Source: Bradyrhizobium zhanjiangense (GTDB taxonomy: Bacteria > Pseudomonadota > Alphaproteobacteria > Rhizobiales > Xanthobacteraceae). Taken from it: a stretch of 64,000 bases of DNA. Shown one piece after another: positions 9,492 to 19,338 of the stretch. Every line of letters starts with the position of its first letter. Position 1 is the stretch's first letter. The position numbers and the translations under genes are program-made. Under the pieces are notes generated by a model, which was given only the letters and a program-made list of their open reading frames with translations, ran no database searches and was not told the DNA's origin. The stretch spans positions 8,577,001-8,641,000 of the forward strand of contig NZ_CP022221.1 in assembly GCF_004114935.1 (NCBI RefSeq), read 5' to 3'.

Positions 9492-11177
9492 CTACGCCGC
9501 GCGGACCTTGGCGAGGAAGCTGTCGACGGCGCTGCGCAGCGCGCCGGACTGGTTGTCCAGCTCGCGGGCGTTGGAGAGCACGTCGCTGGCCGCACTGCCG
9601 GTCGCTTCCGCGGCCGAGGTGACGCTGCCGATATGGGCGTTGATCTCGCTCGAGCCGGCCGCAACCGACTGGATGTTGCGGGCGATCTCGCGGGTCGCTT
9701 CGCCCTGCTGCTCGATCGATGCGGAAATGCCGGCGGTGATCTCGCTCATCTCGGCGATGGTCTGGGTGATACCGGAGATGGCCGTGACCGCGTCGCTGGT
9801 CGAGGTCTGCATCGCCGCGACCTGCGCGGAGATCTCCTCGGTCGCCTTCGCGGTCTGGTTGGCGAGCGCTTTGACCTCGGAGGCGACGACCGCGAAACCG
9901 CGGCCGGATTCACCGGCGCGTGCCGCCTCGATGGTGGCGTTGAGCGCGAGCAGGTTGGTCTGCGCGGCGATCGAATGGATCAGTTTGACGACCTCGCCGA
10001 TCTTCTCGGCGCCGGTCGAGAGCACCTGCACGGTGGCGTTGGTCCGCTCGGCATCGCTGACGGCGCGGCTCGCGACTTCGGTCGAGCGGGTGACCTGGCG
10101 GGAGATTTCCACAACCGAGCTCGACAGCTCTTCGGCGGCAGCCGCAACCGTGCCGACATTGCCGGAGGCCTTTTGCGAGGCAGCGCCGACCGTTGCGGCA
10201 CGCGAGGAGGCGTCGCTCGCGGTCGCGGTCATCGACTGCGCCGTGTTCTGCATGCCGGCCGCGGCCGAGGAGACCGAGCGGACGATGCCGTTGACGCTGC
10301 GTTCGAAGTCGTTGGCAATGTCTTCCATCGCGCTGCGACGTTCCGCCGCGGCACGCTCCTTGGCATCGGCCTCGGTCTTTTCGAGGTCGCGGATGCGAAC
10401 GGCGTTGTCCTTGAAGATCTGCACGGTCGAAGCCATCGCGCCGACCTCGTCGCCGCGGCCGACACCCGGGATGTCGCCCTCGAGCTTGCCGTCGGCCAGC
10501 TCCTTCATGCGGGTCCCGAGCAGCGCCAGCGGGCGGCTGATGCTACGGCCGATCAGCCAGGCGACGCTACCCGCAACGATGACGATGCCGAGCATGGCGA
10601 AGCCGAGCAGCCAATAGACCGGACCCATCCTCTCGTCGATGTCCTCGAGATAAGCGCCGGTGCCGAGATACATCTCGAAGCCGGGCACTGCGACGGCGTA
10701 GCCGAGCTTGCGGATCGGCTTGGCCTGACCGGGCTTCACATATTCGTAGAACAGCAAGATCTCGCCATTCGCCCTGACCCCATCCATGATCTCGCGGGAC
10801 AGCTTCCGACCGTTCGTCTCCACATCCATGCGGTTGGTGCCGATCACCTTCGGATCGGGCGCGAGCTGCGTGATGCCGTCATAGGTGGTGCCGAACAGAT
10901 AGCCGGAGCCCTTGTCGTAGGTCATCGCATTGCCGTAGCGGCGCAGCTCGGCGAGCGCGGCGTCCTTGGTCAGCTCGCCGGCATTGGCCCGCTTCACCAG
11001 CGTGGCCGCGTAGTTGCGGGCCAGCTCGACGATCGCCTTGGTCTGGTCGATGCGCGCATTCACCATCTCGCGCTTCATCAGGTAGCCGGCGAGGACACCG
11101 GAGATGCACAGGCCGAACAAGGTGACGCCGACGAGAATGCCGAGCTTCGGGGCGATCTTCAGATTGCTCAATTTCAC
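9492..11177 (-). CDS. Methyl-accepting chemotaxis protein with a Cache-type sensor
   Basis: This is a 561-residue receptor: a first membrane helix at about 10-30, a periplasmic single-Cache domain (about 35-180, with a [17 protein letters not shown] pocket; the visible string is [17 protein letters not shown]), a second helix near 190-210, a HAMP linker, and a signalling domain containing the methyl-accepting hairpin tip ([20 protein letters not shown]). It would report small-molecule attractants to CheA/CheW. I prefer the GTG start at 11177, which gives [12 protein letters not shown], because GGAG lies 7 nt upstream; an ATG at 11210 would add eleven residues. No che genes are near. Confidence 0.93.
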   Translation of the reverse strand: MKLSNLKIAPKLGILVGVTLFGLCISGVLAGYLMKREMVNARIDQTKAIVELARNYAATLVKRANAGELTKDAALAELRRYGNAMTYDKGSGYLFGTTYDGITQLAPDPKVIGTNRMDVETNGRKLSREIMDGVRANGEILLFYEYVKPGQAKPIRKLGYAVAVPGFEMYLGTGAYLEDIDERMGPVYWLLGFAMLGIVIVAGSVAWLIGRSISRPLALLGTRMKELADGKLEGDIPGVGRGDEVGAMASTVQIFKDNAVRIRDLEKTEADAKERAAAERRSAMEDIANDFERSVNGIVRSVSSAAAGMQNTAQSMTATASDASSRAATVGAASQKASGNVGTVAAAAEELSSSVVEISRQVTRSTEVASRAVSDAERTNATVQVLSTGAEKIGEVVKLIHSIAAQTNLLALNATIEAARAGESGRGFAVVASEVKALANQTAKATEEISAQVAAMQTSTSDAVTAISGITQTIAEMSEITAGISASIEQQGEATREIARNIQSVAAGSSEINAHIGSVTSAAEATGSAASDVLSNARELDNQSGALRSAVDSFLAKVRAA

Positions 11178-11428
11178 GGGATGGCTCCGGCAACAATGGG
11201 ATACGGGCACGCGACCAGATCGATCAAAATCGAATCAACTTTTATGTGTGGGGCCTTATCAAGTTACTTACGGGCCTCCGTAGAAGCCCGTACGCCGCCG
11301 CAAAAACCGCCAATTTATCTCCACGCCGACAACCGGGAATTGTACGCGGCCGCATCGATTTCGCGTAAAAGACGCAAAGGCCAGCCACGAAGGCGGGTCA
11401 CAACAAGAAACCAAATCGGGAGCAGAAA

Positions 11429-12472
11429 ATGCCGAAATACAGGGTGGTGACGCCGAAGGGCGCGAGCTTCACGGTCGCGGGCAGCGATTATTCCTATGAG
11501 CGCGAGGCGCTCGATCCGATCGATGCCGAGATCGTCGAAGCACCCGCCGACGAGGCCGGCTTCATCGCCGCCGCGAAGAACGCCGACGCCATCTATGCCA
11601 AGGGCATTCCGATCACCAAGACCATCATCGACGCGTTGGAGAGTTGCAAGGTCATCACGCTCGGCTCGGTCGGCGTCGACAGCGTCGACGTCAAGGCCGC
11701 CACCGCCCGCGGCATTCCCGTCACCAACATCCCCGACACTTTCATCGAGGAGGTCGCCGACCACGCCATGATGCTGCTGCTCGCCGGCTTCCGCCGCCTG
11801 GTCGAGCAGGACCGCATGGTGCGCGACGGCCGCTGGGCCGAGGGCCGGCCGGCGCTGCTCAAGATCCCGAGGCTAATGGGCCAGACGCTCGGCTTCATCT
11901 CGTTCGGCCGCGTCGCGCGCGCGGTTGCGAAACGCGCAGCCCCGTTCGGCCTGCGCATGATGGCCTATGATCCCTTCATCCAGGAAACGCTGATGTACGA
12001 TCACGGCGTGATCCCGGCGACGCTGAACGAGGTGCTGTCGCAATCCGACTTCGTCTCGATGCATGCCCCCGCCCGGCCTGAGGTGCATCACATGCTGACC
12101 GAGAAGCACTTCCGGCAGATGAAGAAGGGCTCGATCTTCATCAACACCGGCCGCGGCGCCACGGTGGACGAGGAGAGCCTGATCAAGGCGCTGCAAGAAG
12201 GCTGGATCGCGCATGCCGCCCTCGACGTGCTGGAGAAGGAACCGCCCTCGCACAACAATCCGCTGCTCGGCATGGAGAACGTGACCCTGACCGCCCACGT
12301 CGCTTCGGCCTCGGCACGGTTCGACGAGGCGCGCAAGCGCCGTGTGGGCTACGAATTGTCACTGGTGCTTCAGGGCATGTGGCCGGTAAGCTGCGTTAAT
12401 CCGTCGGTGCTGCAAAGCACCGCGCTCCGCCGCTGGCAGCCTGTCAGCATGGATCGCGGACCGAACAGCTAG
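11429..12472 (+). CDS. D-2-hydroxyacid dehydrogenase (CtBP-like)
   Basis: The 347-residue protein matches the NAD-dependent D-2-hydroxyacid dehydrogenase fold. The Arg (INTGRGATVDE), Glu (LDVLEKEPP) and His (TAHVASAS) of the catalytic triad are present. The dinucleotide motif is atypical: LGFISFGRVAR has Ser and Ala where the family usually has Gly, so cofactor binding may be altered. The gene lies 85 nt upstream of an ABC sugar-binding protein gene on the same strand, which suggests a role in catabolism of the imported compound. The substrate is not determinable. Confidence 0.9.
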   Translation: MPKYRVVTPKGASFTVAGSDYSYEREALDPIDAEIVEAPADEAGFIAAAKNADAIYAKGIPITKTIIDALESCKVITLGSVGVDSVDVKAATARGIPVTNIPDTFIEEVADHAMMLLLAGFRRLVEQDRMVRDGRWAEGRPALLKIPRLMGQTLGFISFGRVARAVAKRAAPFGLRMMAYDPFIQETLMYDHGVIPATLNEVLSQSDFVSMHAPARPEVHHMLTEKHFRQMKKGSIFINTGRGATVDEESLIKALQEGWIAHAALDVLEKEPPSHNNPLLGMENVTLTAHVASASARFDEARKRRVGYELSLVLQGMWPVSCVNPSVLQSTALRRWQPVSMDRGPNS

Positions 12473-12557
12473 GCGGACGGCGCAAAAGGCGCCGGTAACC
12501 GGAACGGCCCTTCACCGGCGATCAACGCCGGGAAGGGAGACATTTAGGGAGGAACTG

Positions 12558-13907
12558 ATGAGGAACGACATCACGCGTCGTGATGCCTTGGCGCTGGGCC
12601 TGTCCGCTGCAACGCTCGCGGCCACTGGTGCTGCAGCGCAAACAACGCAATCCAACATCAAGGCCGCCGATGTGGCGGCGCCCAAACGCGACATCGAGAA
12701 AGGCGCATCCTTGCGCATGCTGCGCCCGGTGCGTTTCGTCCAGGCCGACGAGGACGTGTTCCGCGCCAATGCGGCAAAATTCACCAAGGAGACCGGGGTC
12801 GAGGTCAAGGTCGACTTCGTCGGCTGGGAAGACATCAACCAGCAGACCGCGGTGACCTCGAATTCCGGCGCCGGCCCCGACATCATCATCGGCTTCTCCG
12901 ATGCCCCGCACATCTATATCGACAAGCTGATCGAGCTGACTGATGTCGCCGACTATCTCGGCAAGCGTTATGGCGGCTGGCTGCCGCTGGCGCAGCGCTA
13001 CGGCAAGAAGAACAAGAGCGACGCCTGGATCGGGCTGCCATTCGGCGCCACCGCCGGTCCCCTGATCTACCGCAAGTCGATTCTGCAATCGGTCGGCTTC
13101 GACAAGGTGCCGGAAGACCATGCCGGAATCGTCGACCTGTGCCAGAAGCTGCACAAGGCCGGCAAGCCGGCCGGCTTCGCGCTCGGCAACGCCAAGGGCG
13201 ACGGCAACGGTTTTGCGAACTGGGCGCTGTGGTCGCACAACGGCTCCCTGCTCGACGAGGACGGCAACGTCGTCATCAACAGCAAGGAGACGATTGCCGC
13301 GCTGAACTGGGTCAAGCAGCTCTACCCGACCTTCATCGCCGGCACGACGTCGTGGAACGACGTCAGCAACAACCGCGCCTACTCCTCGCAGGAGATTTCC
13401 CTGACCGCCAACGGCGTCTCGCTGTACTTCTCGTTGAAGAACGACCCCGCGACCAAGGCGATCGCCGAGGACAGCGAACATCAGTTGCTGCCGAAGGGCC
13501 TGGCCAAGGTCTCGCCGATGGCGGGCCTGACGCTGAACGCCATGGTGTTCAAGCACAGCCAGTACCCCAACGCGGCAAAGGCATTCCTGCAATACATGCT
13601 TGAAAAAGACCAGTACGAGCCGTGGCTCAATGCCAACTCCGGCTATTGGTCACAGCCGCTGGCCGCCTATGCCGAAGCCGCCGTGTGGTCGCAGGATCCC
13701 AAGGTGAAGCTGTTCAAGGACACCATGAACAGCACCTATTATGACGGCTATAAGGGCCCGATCTCGACCGCGACGGGTGCCGTCAGCGCTGACTACGTGC
13801 TGATTCAGATGTTCTCGTCCGTAGCCACCGGCGCTGCCACGCCGGAGGCCGCTGCCGCAGAAGCCGAGCAACGCTGCAAGCGGTACTTCCGGCGGCAAAA
13901 CCGGTAA
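12558..13907 (+). CDS. ABC transporter extracellular solute-binding protein (family 1)
   Basis: This 449-residue protein begins MRNDITRRDALALGLSAATL, a twin-arginine-type signal (TRRDAL), so it may be exported folded. The mature part has the family 1 sugar-binding layout (FTKETGVEVKVDFVGWEDI, later GPDIIIGFSDAPH). A strong AGGGAGGAACTG site precedes the ATG. It leads an operon with two permease genes (14048-15896) but no ATPase gene. The ligand is probably a sugar or polyol; which one is unknown. Confidence 0.93.
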   Translation: MRNDITRRDALALGLSAATLAATGAAAQTTQSNIKAADVAAPKRDIEKGASLRMLRPVRFVQADEDVFRANAAKFTKETGVEVKVDFVGWEDINQQTAVTSNSGAGPDIIIGFSDAPHIYIDKLIELTDVADYLGKRYGGWLPLAQRYGKKNKSDAWIGLPFGATAGPLIYRKSILQSVGFDKVPEDHAGIVDLCQKLHKAGKPAGFALGNAKGDGNGFANWALWSHNGSLLDEDGNVVINSKETIAALNWVKQLYPTFIAGTTSWNDVSNNRAYSSQEISLTANGVSLYFSLKNDPATKAIAEDSEHQLLPKGLAKVSPMAGLTLNAMVFKHSQYPNAAKAFLQYMLEKDQYEPWLNANSGYWSQPLAAYAEAAVWSQDPKVKLFKDTMNSTYYDGYKGPISTATGAVSADYVLIQMFSSVATGAATPEAAAAEAEQRCKRYFRRQNR

Positions 13908-13926
13908 CGGGCGACGACAAAGCGGC

Positions 13927-14013
13927 CGTCATTGCGAGGAGCACTTGCGACGAAGCAATCCAGACTATCTCCGCGGAGACAGACTGGATTGCTTCGCTTC
14001 GCTCGCAATGACG
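13927..14013. repeat. Palindromic repeat, GTCATTGCGAG...CTCGCAATGAC family
   Basis: Arms GTCATTGCGAG and CTCGCAATGAC, with inner arms GAAGCAATCCAG / CTGGATTGCTTC, form a long hairpin. A close copy is at 40356-40440. It lies between the binding-protein gene and its first permease gene, where it could shield the upstream mRNA from decay. Confidence 0.88.
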
Positions 14014-14047
14014 GTGGAGTGACTTTCACAGACGGGACAACAAACTG

Positions 14048-15004
14048 ATGTCCGTGACCACCCTCTCCTCCCCTGCCCTAGCCCAGCGGCAGCCGAACTG
14101 GCTGGTACGCCTGTTCGACTACAAGCCGTTCCTGATCGCGATGTGTCTGGCGCCTGCGATCGGGCTGCTCGCGGTCTTCCTGACCTATCCGCTCGGCCTC
14201 GGCGTCTGGCTCGCCTTCACCGACACCACGATCGGCCGGCGTGGCATCTACGTCGGCTTCGAGAATTTCCAGTATCTGCTCACCGATTCCCTGTGGTGGA
14301 ACGCGGTGTTCTACAGCGTGGTCTACACGGGCATCGCAACGTTCGGGAAATTCGCACTCGGCTTCTGGCTCGCGCTGCTGCTCAACAACCATTTTCCTTT
14401 CAAGAGCGTGCTGCGTGCGATCATCCTGCTGCCCTGGATCGTGCCGACCGTGCTGTCGGCGCTGGCGTTCTGGTGGATCTACGATCCTCAATTCTCGATC
14501 ATCTCCTACCTGCTGGTCGACGTGCTGCATTGGCGCGACAGCAATATAGACTTCCTCGGCTCGCCCTGGCCGGCGCGCTTCTCGCTGATCGCCGCCAATA
14601 TCTGGCGCGGCATTCCCTTCGTCGCGATCTCGCTGCTGGCGGGGCTTCAGACCATCTCGCCCTCGCTCTACGAGGCTGCGATGCTCGACGGCGCCAGCGC
14701 CTGGCAGCGCTTCCGCTACATCACCTTCCCGATGATGATGCCGATCCTCGCCATCGTCATGACCTTCTCGATCATCTTCACCTTCACCGACTTCCAGCTG
14801 GTCTACGCCATCACCCGTGGCGGGCCCGGCAACTCGACCCATCTGCTGGCGACGCTGGCCTTCCAGCGCGGCATCGCCGGCGGCGAGCTCGGCGAAGGTG
14901 CCGCGATCGCAGTGTCGATGATCCCGTTCCTGGTGTTCGCGACGCTGTTCTCCTATTTCGGCCTGGCGCGCCGCAAATGGCAGCAGGGAGAGAGCAATGA
15001 CTGA
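14048..15004 (+). CDS. ABC sugar transporter permease (MalF type)
   Basis: The 318-residue inner-membrane protein has about six helices and the cytoplasmic EAA loop EAAMLDGASAWQRFRYITFP that docks on the ATPase. The N-terminus (NWLVRLFDYKPFLIAMCLAP) precedes the first helix. Its stop overlaps the next permease start by 8 nt, so the pair is translationally coupled and likely forms the heterodimeric channel for the binding protein at 12558. Confidence 0.95.
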   Translation: MSVTTLSSPALAQRQPNWLVRLFDYKPFLIAMCLAPAIGLLAVFLTYPLGLGVWLAFTDTTIGRRGIYVGFENFQYLLTDSLWWNAVFYSVVYTGIATFGKFALGFWLALLLNNHFPFKSVLRAIILLPWIVPTVLSALAFWWIYDPQFSIISYLLVDVLHWRDSNIDFLGSPWPARFSLIAANIWRGIPFVAISLLAGLQTISPSLYEAAMLDGASAWQRFRYITFPMMMPILAIVMTFSIIFTFTDFQLVYAITRGGPGNSTHLLATLAFQRGIAGGELGEGAAIAVSMIPFLVFATLFSYFGLARRKWQQGESND

Positions 15005-15896
15005 TACTGTCGCCCAATCGGCTGTCGCCGATGCGAAGGCAGCGCCCGACACGATGGCCTGGGATTCCGGGCTGCGGCGGCTGATGATGATCTATCTGCC
15101 GCTCGGCTGCTTCGTACTCATCCTGCTGTTCCCGTTCTACTGGATGGCGATCACCTCGTTCAAGCCGAACGCGGAGCTGATGAACTACAAGGAGCACAAT
15201 CCGTTCTGGATCTCCTCGCCGACGCTGGCGCATATCAAGCACCTCTTGTTCAACACCGCCTATCCGCATTGGCTGTGGACGACGATGTTGGTGGCAATCG
15301 GCTCGACCACGCTGTCGCTGATCGCGAGCACGCTGGCCGCCTACGCCATCGAACGCCTGCGCTTCCGCGGCAGTCCTTATGTCGGCCTCGGCATCTATCT
15401 GGCGTATCTGGTGCCGCCATCGATCCTGTTCATTCCGCTCGCCACCGTCGTCGTGCAGTTCGGCCTGTTCGACTCACCGTTGGCGCTGATCCTGGTCTAT
15501 CCGACCTTCCTGGTGCCGTTCTGCACCTGGCTCCTGATCGGCTATTTCAAGTCGATCCCGTACGAGCTCGAGGAGTGTGCGCTGGTCGACGGCGCCACGC
15601 GGCTCCAGATCCTGCGGCGGATCACACTGCCGCTGGCGGTGCCCGGCCTGATCTCGGCCGGCATCTTCTCCTTCACGCTGTCCTGGAACGAGTTCATCTA
15701 TGCGCTCGCCTTCATCCAGAGCGGCGCCAACAAGACCGTGCCGGTCGCGATCCTGACCGAGCTCGTCACCGGCGACGTCTATCAGTGGGGCGCGCTGATG
15801 GCGGGCTCGCTGCTCGGCTCGCTGCCGGTTGCGATCTTCTACTCGCTGTTCGTGGATTATTACGTGTCGTCGCTGACAGGCGCGGTCAAGGAGTAG
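14997..15896 (+). CDS. ABC sugar transporter permease (MalG type)
   Basis: The 299-residue partner of the preceding permease has six helices, the EAA loop EECALVDGATRLQILRRITL and the FPFYWMAITSFKPN segment common in MalG-like subunits. It starts 8 nt before the end of the upstream gene. No ATP-binding subunit follows; the next gene encodes an esterase-like secreted protein, so the system must borrow an ATPase from elsewhere. Confidence 0.95.
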   Translation: MTDTVAQSAVADAKAAPDTMAWDSGLRRLMMIYLPLGCFVLILLFPFYWMAITSFKPNAELMNYKEHNPFWISSPTLAHIKHLLFNTAYPHWLWTTMLVAIGSTTLSLIASTLAAYAIERLRFRGSPYVGLGIYLAYLVPPSILFIPLATVVVQFGLFDSPLALILVYPTFLVPFCTWLLIGYFKSIPYELEECALVDGATRLQILRRITLPLAVPGLISAGIFSFTLSWNEFIYALAFIQSGANKTVPVAILTELVTGDVYQWGALMAGSLLGSLPVAIFYSLFVDYYVSSLTGAVKE

Positions 15897-15981
15897 ACGG
15901 CCGCCGCGGCCTTTGGCCCGGCTTCACAAAACTGCAACGTGCCGTCCGCATAAGGCGTGCGTCCGCCAACAGGAGACGCAC

Positions 15982-17337
15982 ATGCGCGCGACTTTTCTCA
16001 GCACCGTCGCAACGATCATTCTCACCGCGAGCGCAGCACTCGCGCAGAGCGAAGGTGAATTCCCCGCCAAGCTCGCCGGCCACGTGGTGATGCCGGCCGC
16101 CTCGTTCATCGACGCTCCGGTCGACGCCCCCGCCGATCTCAAGACCTCGGGCAAATACACCACGGGCAAGCGCGTCGACGCACTCGGCACCGTGATGGGC
16201 AAGTCCTATGAGCGGGCGACCGGCGTGTCGCTGCCGTTCAAGGGCCAGCCGCTCCAGGGTCATTCCGGCATCAAGACCATGCCCGACGGCACGTTCTGGG
16301 TGATCACCGACAACGGCATGGGCGCGCGCGCGAACTCGCCGGATTCGATGCTGTATCTGAACCGCTACAAGATGGATTGGGCGGGCGGCAAGATCGAGCG
16401 GCTGGAGACGATCTTCCTGCACGATCCCGACAAGAAGGTGCCCTTCCGCATCGTGCACGAGGGCACGCAGAAGCGTTACCTCACTGGCTCGGACTTCGAC
16501 ACCGAGGGCTTTCAGATCATCGGCGACACCTTCTGGATCGGCGACGAGTTCGGCCCCTACATCCTGAAGGCGGACAGATCAGGCAAGATTCTCGGCGTGT
16601 TCGAGACGGTCGCCGACGGCAAGCCGGTGCGCTCGCCCGACAACTGGGCGGTGGGAACGCCGGGCGCGCCGGGCGCGACCTACACCAACGTCAACCTCCG
16701 CCGCTCCAAGGGTTTTGAAGGCTTTGCGTCGTCGAAGGACGGCAAATTCCTCTACGGCCTGCTCGAGGGGCCGCTGTGGGACACCGACAAGAAGGATTGG
16801 GAGAAGGTCGACGGCAAGGAAGCCTCCCGCATCCTCGAATTCGACGTCGCCGCCGAGAAGTTCACCGGCCGCTACTGGCAGTATGTCTTCGAGCAGAACG
16901 GCAACGCCATCGGCGACTTCAACATGATCGATCAGGCCTCCGGCCTCGTCATCGAGCGCGACAACGGCGAAGGCACCGCCGACAAGGCCTGCCCGCAAGG
17001 TCAGCGCGGCGAGAACTGCTTCCCGGACCTCGCCAAGTTCAAGCGCATCTACAAGATCGAGCTCAGTGACGCCAATGTCGGCAAGCCCGCGCGCAAGATC
17101 GGCTATATTGACCTGATGAAGATCCAGGATCCCGACAAGAAGGCGAGGAAGCCGCTCAATGATGGCGTCTACACGTTCCCGTTCTTCACCATCGAGAACG
17201 TCGATCGCGTTGACGACACCCACATCATTGTCGGCAACGACAACAATCTGCCATTCTCGTCCAGCCGCGACCCCAACAAGGCCGACGACGACGAGTTCAT
17301 GCTGCTCGAGGTCGCGGATTTCCTGAAGGCGAAGTGA
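15982..17337 (+). CDS. Secreted esterase-like (phytase-type propeller) protein
   Basis: This is a 451-residue protein with a clean signal peptide (MRATFLSTVATIILTASAAL, cut after AQS or nearby) and a CAGGAGAC ribosome site 7 nt before ATG. The body shows the esterase-like/phytase propeller pattern: GHSGIKTMPDGTFWVITDNG, FDTEGFQIIGDTFWIGDEFGP, GFEGFASSKDG. It would act in the periplasm or outside, perhaps on phosphoesters or lipids; activity is not certain for the family. It follows the permease by 85 nt and may be part of the same uptake cluster. Confidence 0.85.
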   Translation: MRATFLSTVATIILTASAALAQSEGEFPAKLAGHVVMPAASFIDAPVDAPADLKTSGKYTTGKRVDALGTVMGKSYERATGVSLPFKGQPLQGHSGIKTMPDGTFWVITDNGMGARANSPDSMLYLNRYKMDWAGGKIERLETIFLHDPDKKVPFRIVHEGTQKRYLTGSDFDTEGFQIIGDTFWIGDEFGPYILKADRSGKILGVFETVADGKPVRSPDNWAVGTPGAPGATYTNVNLRRSKGFEGFASSKDGKFLYGLLEGPLWDTDKKDWEKVDGKEASRILEFDVAAEKFTGRYWQYVFEQNGNAIGDFNMIDQASGLVIERDNGEGTADKACPQGQRGENCFPDLAKFKRIYKIELSDANVGKPARKIGYIDLMKIQDPDKKARKPLNDGVYTFPFFTIENVDRVDDTHIIVGNDNNLPFSSSRDPNKADDDEFMLLEVADFLKAK

Positions 17338-17357
17338 GATCTCGCTCCATCAATGCG

Positions 17358-17477
17358 GTCATCGCCCGGCTTGACCGGGCGATCCGGTACGCCGCGGCGC
17401 CAGCGATTGGATCGTTAGGCCTCGGCGTACCGGATGCCCCGCCCCCGTGCGCAATTGCGCGCTAGGCGGGACATGAC
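17358..17477. repeat. Palindromic repeat, GTCATCGCCCGG family
   Basis: A tight hairpin ATCGCCCGG-CTTGA-CCGGGCGAT is followed by inverted CCGGTACGCC / GGCGTACCGG arms and a final GGCGGGACATGAC. It contains GTGCGCAATTGCGC, shared with the palindrome at 27807-27850. It separates two convergent genes. Confidence 0.82.
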
Positions 17478-17494
17478 ATCGCACCGTAAACTCC

Positions 17495-19171
17495 CTACCC
17501 CGCCGGCACGATCACCATGCCCTTGTCCTTCGGCCAGCGGATGCGCCAGGCGAAGTTGATGTCGTGGGCCTCGCCGGGCTTGGCGTCGAATGTCCATTCC
17601 AGCACACCGCGCTTGTCGCGGATGTTGCTCGCGGTGGGCGGCGTGGTCGCGGGCAGCATCTCGACCACGATGTCCTCGTTCTCGCTGACCGGCAATTGAT
17701 CCTCGATCGCAACCTTGATCGGGAAATCGTGACCATTGCGGATCGTCGTCTTGAATGAACGCTCGTCGGTCTTCGAAGTCGTGACCAGCAGACCCGCCGA
17801 GCCTTCGTTGCGCTTGAGCACTGCGCGCTCGATCTTGATCTTGTCATCGGCGCCGAAGCCGAGCCGCACGATGTCGTCCTTGGCCGACGCCGTGATCTTG
17901 CCGCGGCCGACGAAGATGCCGTCGCGGTAGATCGCGACCTTGCCAGGCAGCAATGTCGTATCGTCGGTCTGCTTGAAGCTGGCCTCGAGGAAGGCGGTCG
18001 GGTCCATCACCGGTGCGGCGCGCACCACCAGATCGACGGGCACATTCACCGAAGCGATACGGAGGCTCTTGGCGCCCTCGGCGGCACCGAGGCTGACGCG
18101 GCCGGGAATCCTGAAGGTGGCCTGGAAGTCGCCGATTTCGGCAACCGCCTGCTGTTCTTCGGCGCGTTCACGCGGCTCAGAAGCCTCCGCGACTTTGGGC
18201 ATCAGCGGCTGCATCTGACGTGCGACCGGGGCGGGCCGCGCCAGATCAGAGGCCGTGCCGAGCGCCAGCGGCCTCGGCACCTGCGGATATTGTGCCACCA
18301 GCGAATTCAGCTCCGGGGCGCTGCCGCCGCGGCCGATGCGCACCGTGGAGACGCCGAGCGTCACGTTGGACCAGTCTTCGCCGGTCGATTGCGTGATCTC
18401 GGCACGGCGGACGAGCTCGAGCTGCGGCTTGCGGTCCTTGGCGCCGGTGTCGAGCCGGGCGTCGTAGAGCGGCAGCCAGCGCGCGTTGCGCACGGCATAG
18501 GTCACCCGCAGCGTCGCCTTCGTCGCGGCGGCCGAGGCGACGTCGATCCGCACCTCCAGCTTGCTCGGCGGCTTGGCCGAACGCTCGACTTCCAATTGTG
18601 CGATCTGGCGATCGATCTCGCGCTGTTTTCGTGTGGCATCGCGGATCGCAGTGTCCGCCGTCGCAGTCTCTTCAGCCACCGCCGCAAAGGCCGCGCGCCA
18701 TTCGGTGATCGGGCGCGCTTCACCCTTGTCGCCGAGGCCGGCGGGCGAAGCTTCGGCGAAGTGCTGCGCGAAATTGCGCCGTGCGGTGGCCGAGTCGATC
18801 GCACCTTGCAGGTCTGCCCGCTGATCCCTGAGCGCCTCGATGCGCTTGTCGAGCTCGGGCAGGTTCACGGGCGGCGCCGCACGCGGCGGCCGCGCGTCGA
18901 TCGTGCCGATGGTCAGCTTGGCGCCCGCCTCGCCTTCGACGCGGAGGGAAGACGGATCGAGCGAGAGCGGAAAATCCTTGGCGACCAGCGTCGAGTCACC
19001 CGAGGCGAGATCCAACGAAATGACGCGGGTCACGGTGGCGCCATCGGGATAGACGGTGACCGTGTCGATCGCGGATTTGGCGTCCACGTCGGCTGCCCGT
19101 GACGGCACCGCGACGGCCGAGGTCACCAGGACCAGGCTCGTGGTTGCCAAATATTTCGCGATGATGCGCAT
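17495..19171 (-). CDS. MuiA-family protein (DUF4140/DUF4139)
   Basis: This 558-residue exported protein has a signal peptide (MRIIAKYLATTSLVLVTSAV ... SRA), an N-terminal DUF4140-like region (VTVYPDGATVTRVISLDLAS), a central predicted coiled coil (LPELDKRIEALRDQRADLQG onward) and the C-terminal DUF4139 beta region (VTYAVRNARWLPLYDARLD). The family is called mucoidy inhibitor A but its molecular role is unknown; a cell-surface or envelope role is usual. It is monocistronic here and followed by a repeat. Confidence 0.88.
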   Translation of the reverse strand: MRIIAKYLATTSLVLVTSAVAVPSRAADVDAKSAIDTVTVYPDGATVTRVISLDLASGDSTLVAKDFPLSLDPSSLRVEGEAGAKLTIGTIDARPPRAAPPVNLPELDKRIEALRDQRADLQGAIDSATARRNFAQHFAEASPAGLGDKGEARPITEWRAAFAAVAEETATADTAIRDATRKQREIDRQIAQLEVERSAKPPSKLEVRIDVASAAATKATLRVTYAVRNARWLPLYDARLDTGAKDRKPQLELVRRAEITQSTGEDWSNVTLGVSTVRIGRGGSAPELNSLVAQYPQVPRPLALGTASDLARPAPVARQMQPLMPKVAEASEPRERAEEQQAVAEIGDFQATFRIPGRVSLGAAEGAKSLRIASVNVPVDLVVRAAPVMDPTAFLEASFKQTDDTTLLPGKVAIYRDGIFVGRGKITASAKDDIVRLGFGADDKIKIERAVLKRNEGSAGLLVTTSKTDERSFKTTIRNGHDFPIKVAIEDQLPVSENEDIVVEMLPATTPPTASNIRDKRGVLEWTFDAKPGEAHDINFAWRIRWPKDKGMVIVPAG

Positions 19172-19338
19172 AAATCCCTCCTGCCATTATCGCCGCGCCG
19201 CCAGCCGGACGCGTGCGATCAGATGCCTCGCCATCGTGATGAGACGCGGGGGGGAAGGAACTGGTTCGATTGGGGTTTCCGTGGGGCGCTTCGGCGGCGG
19301 CACGGTGGCCGCGGAACGCCTTATGGTCCCGCCAGGCC

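Noticed and set aside
11265..11290. ACGGGC...GCCCGT inverted repeat upstream of the chemoreceptor
   Set aside because: Short arms, no link to a known operator, and many such pairs arise by chance in GC-rich DNA.
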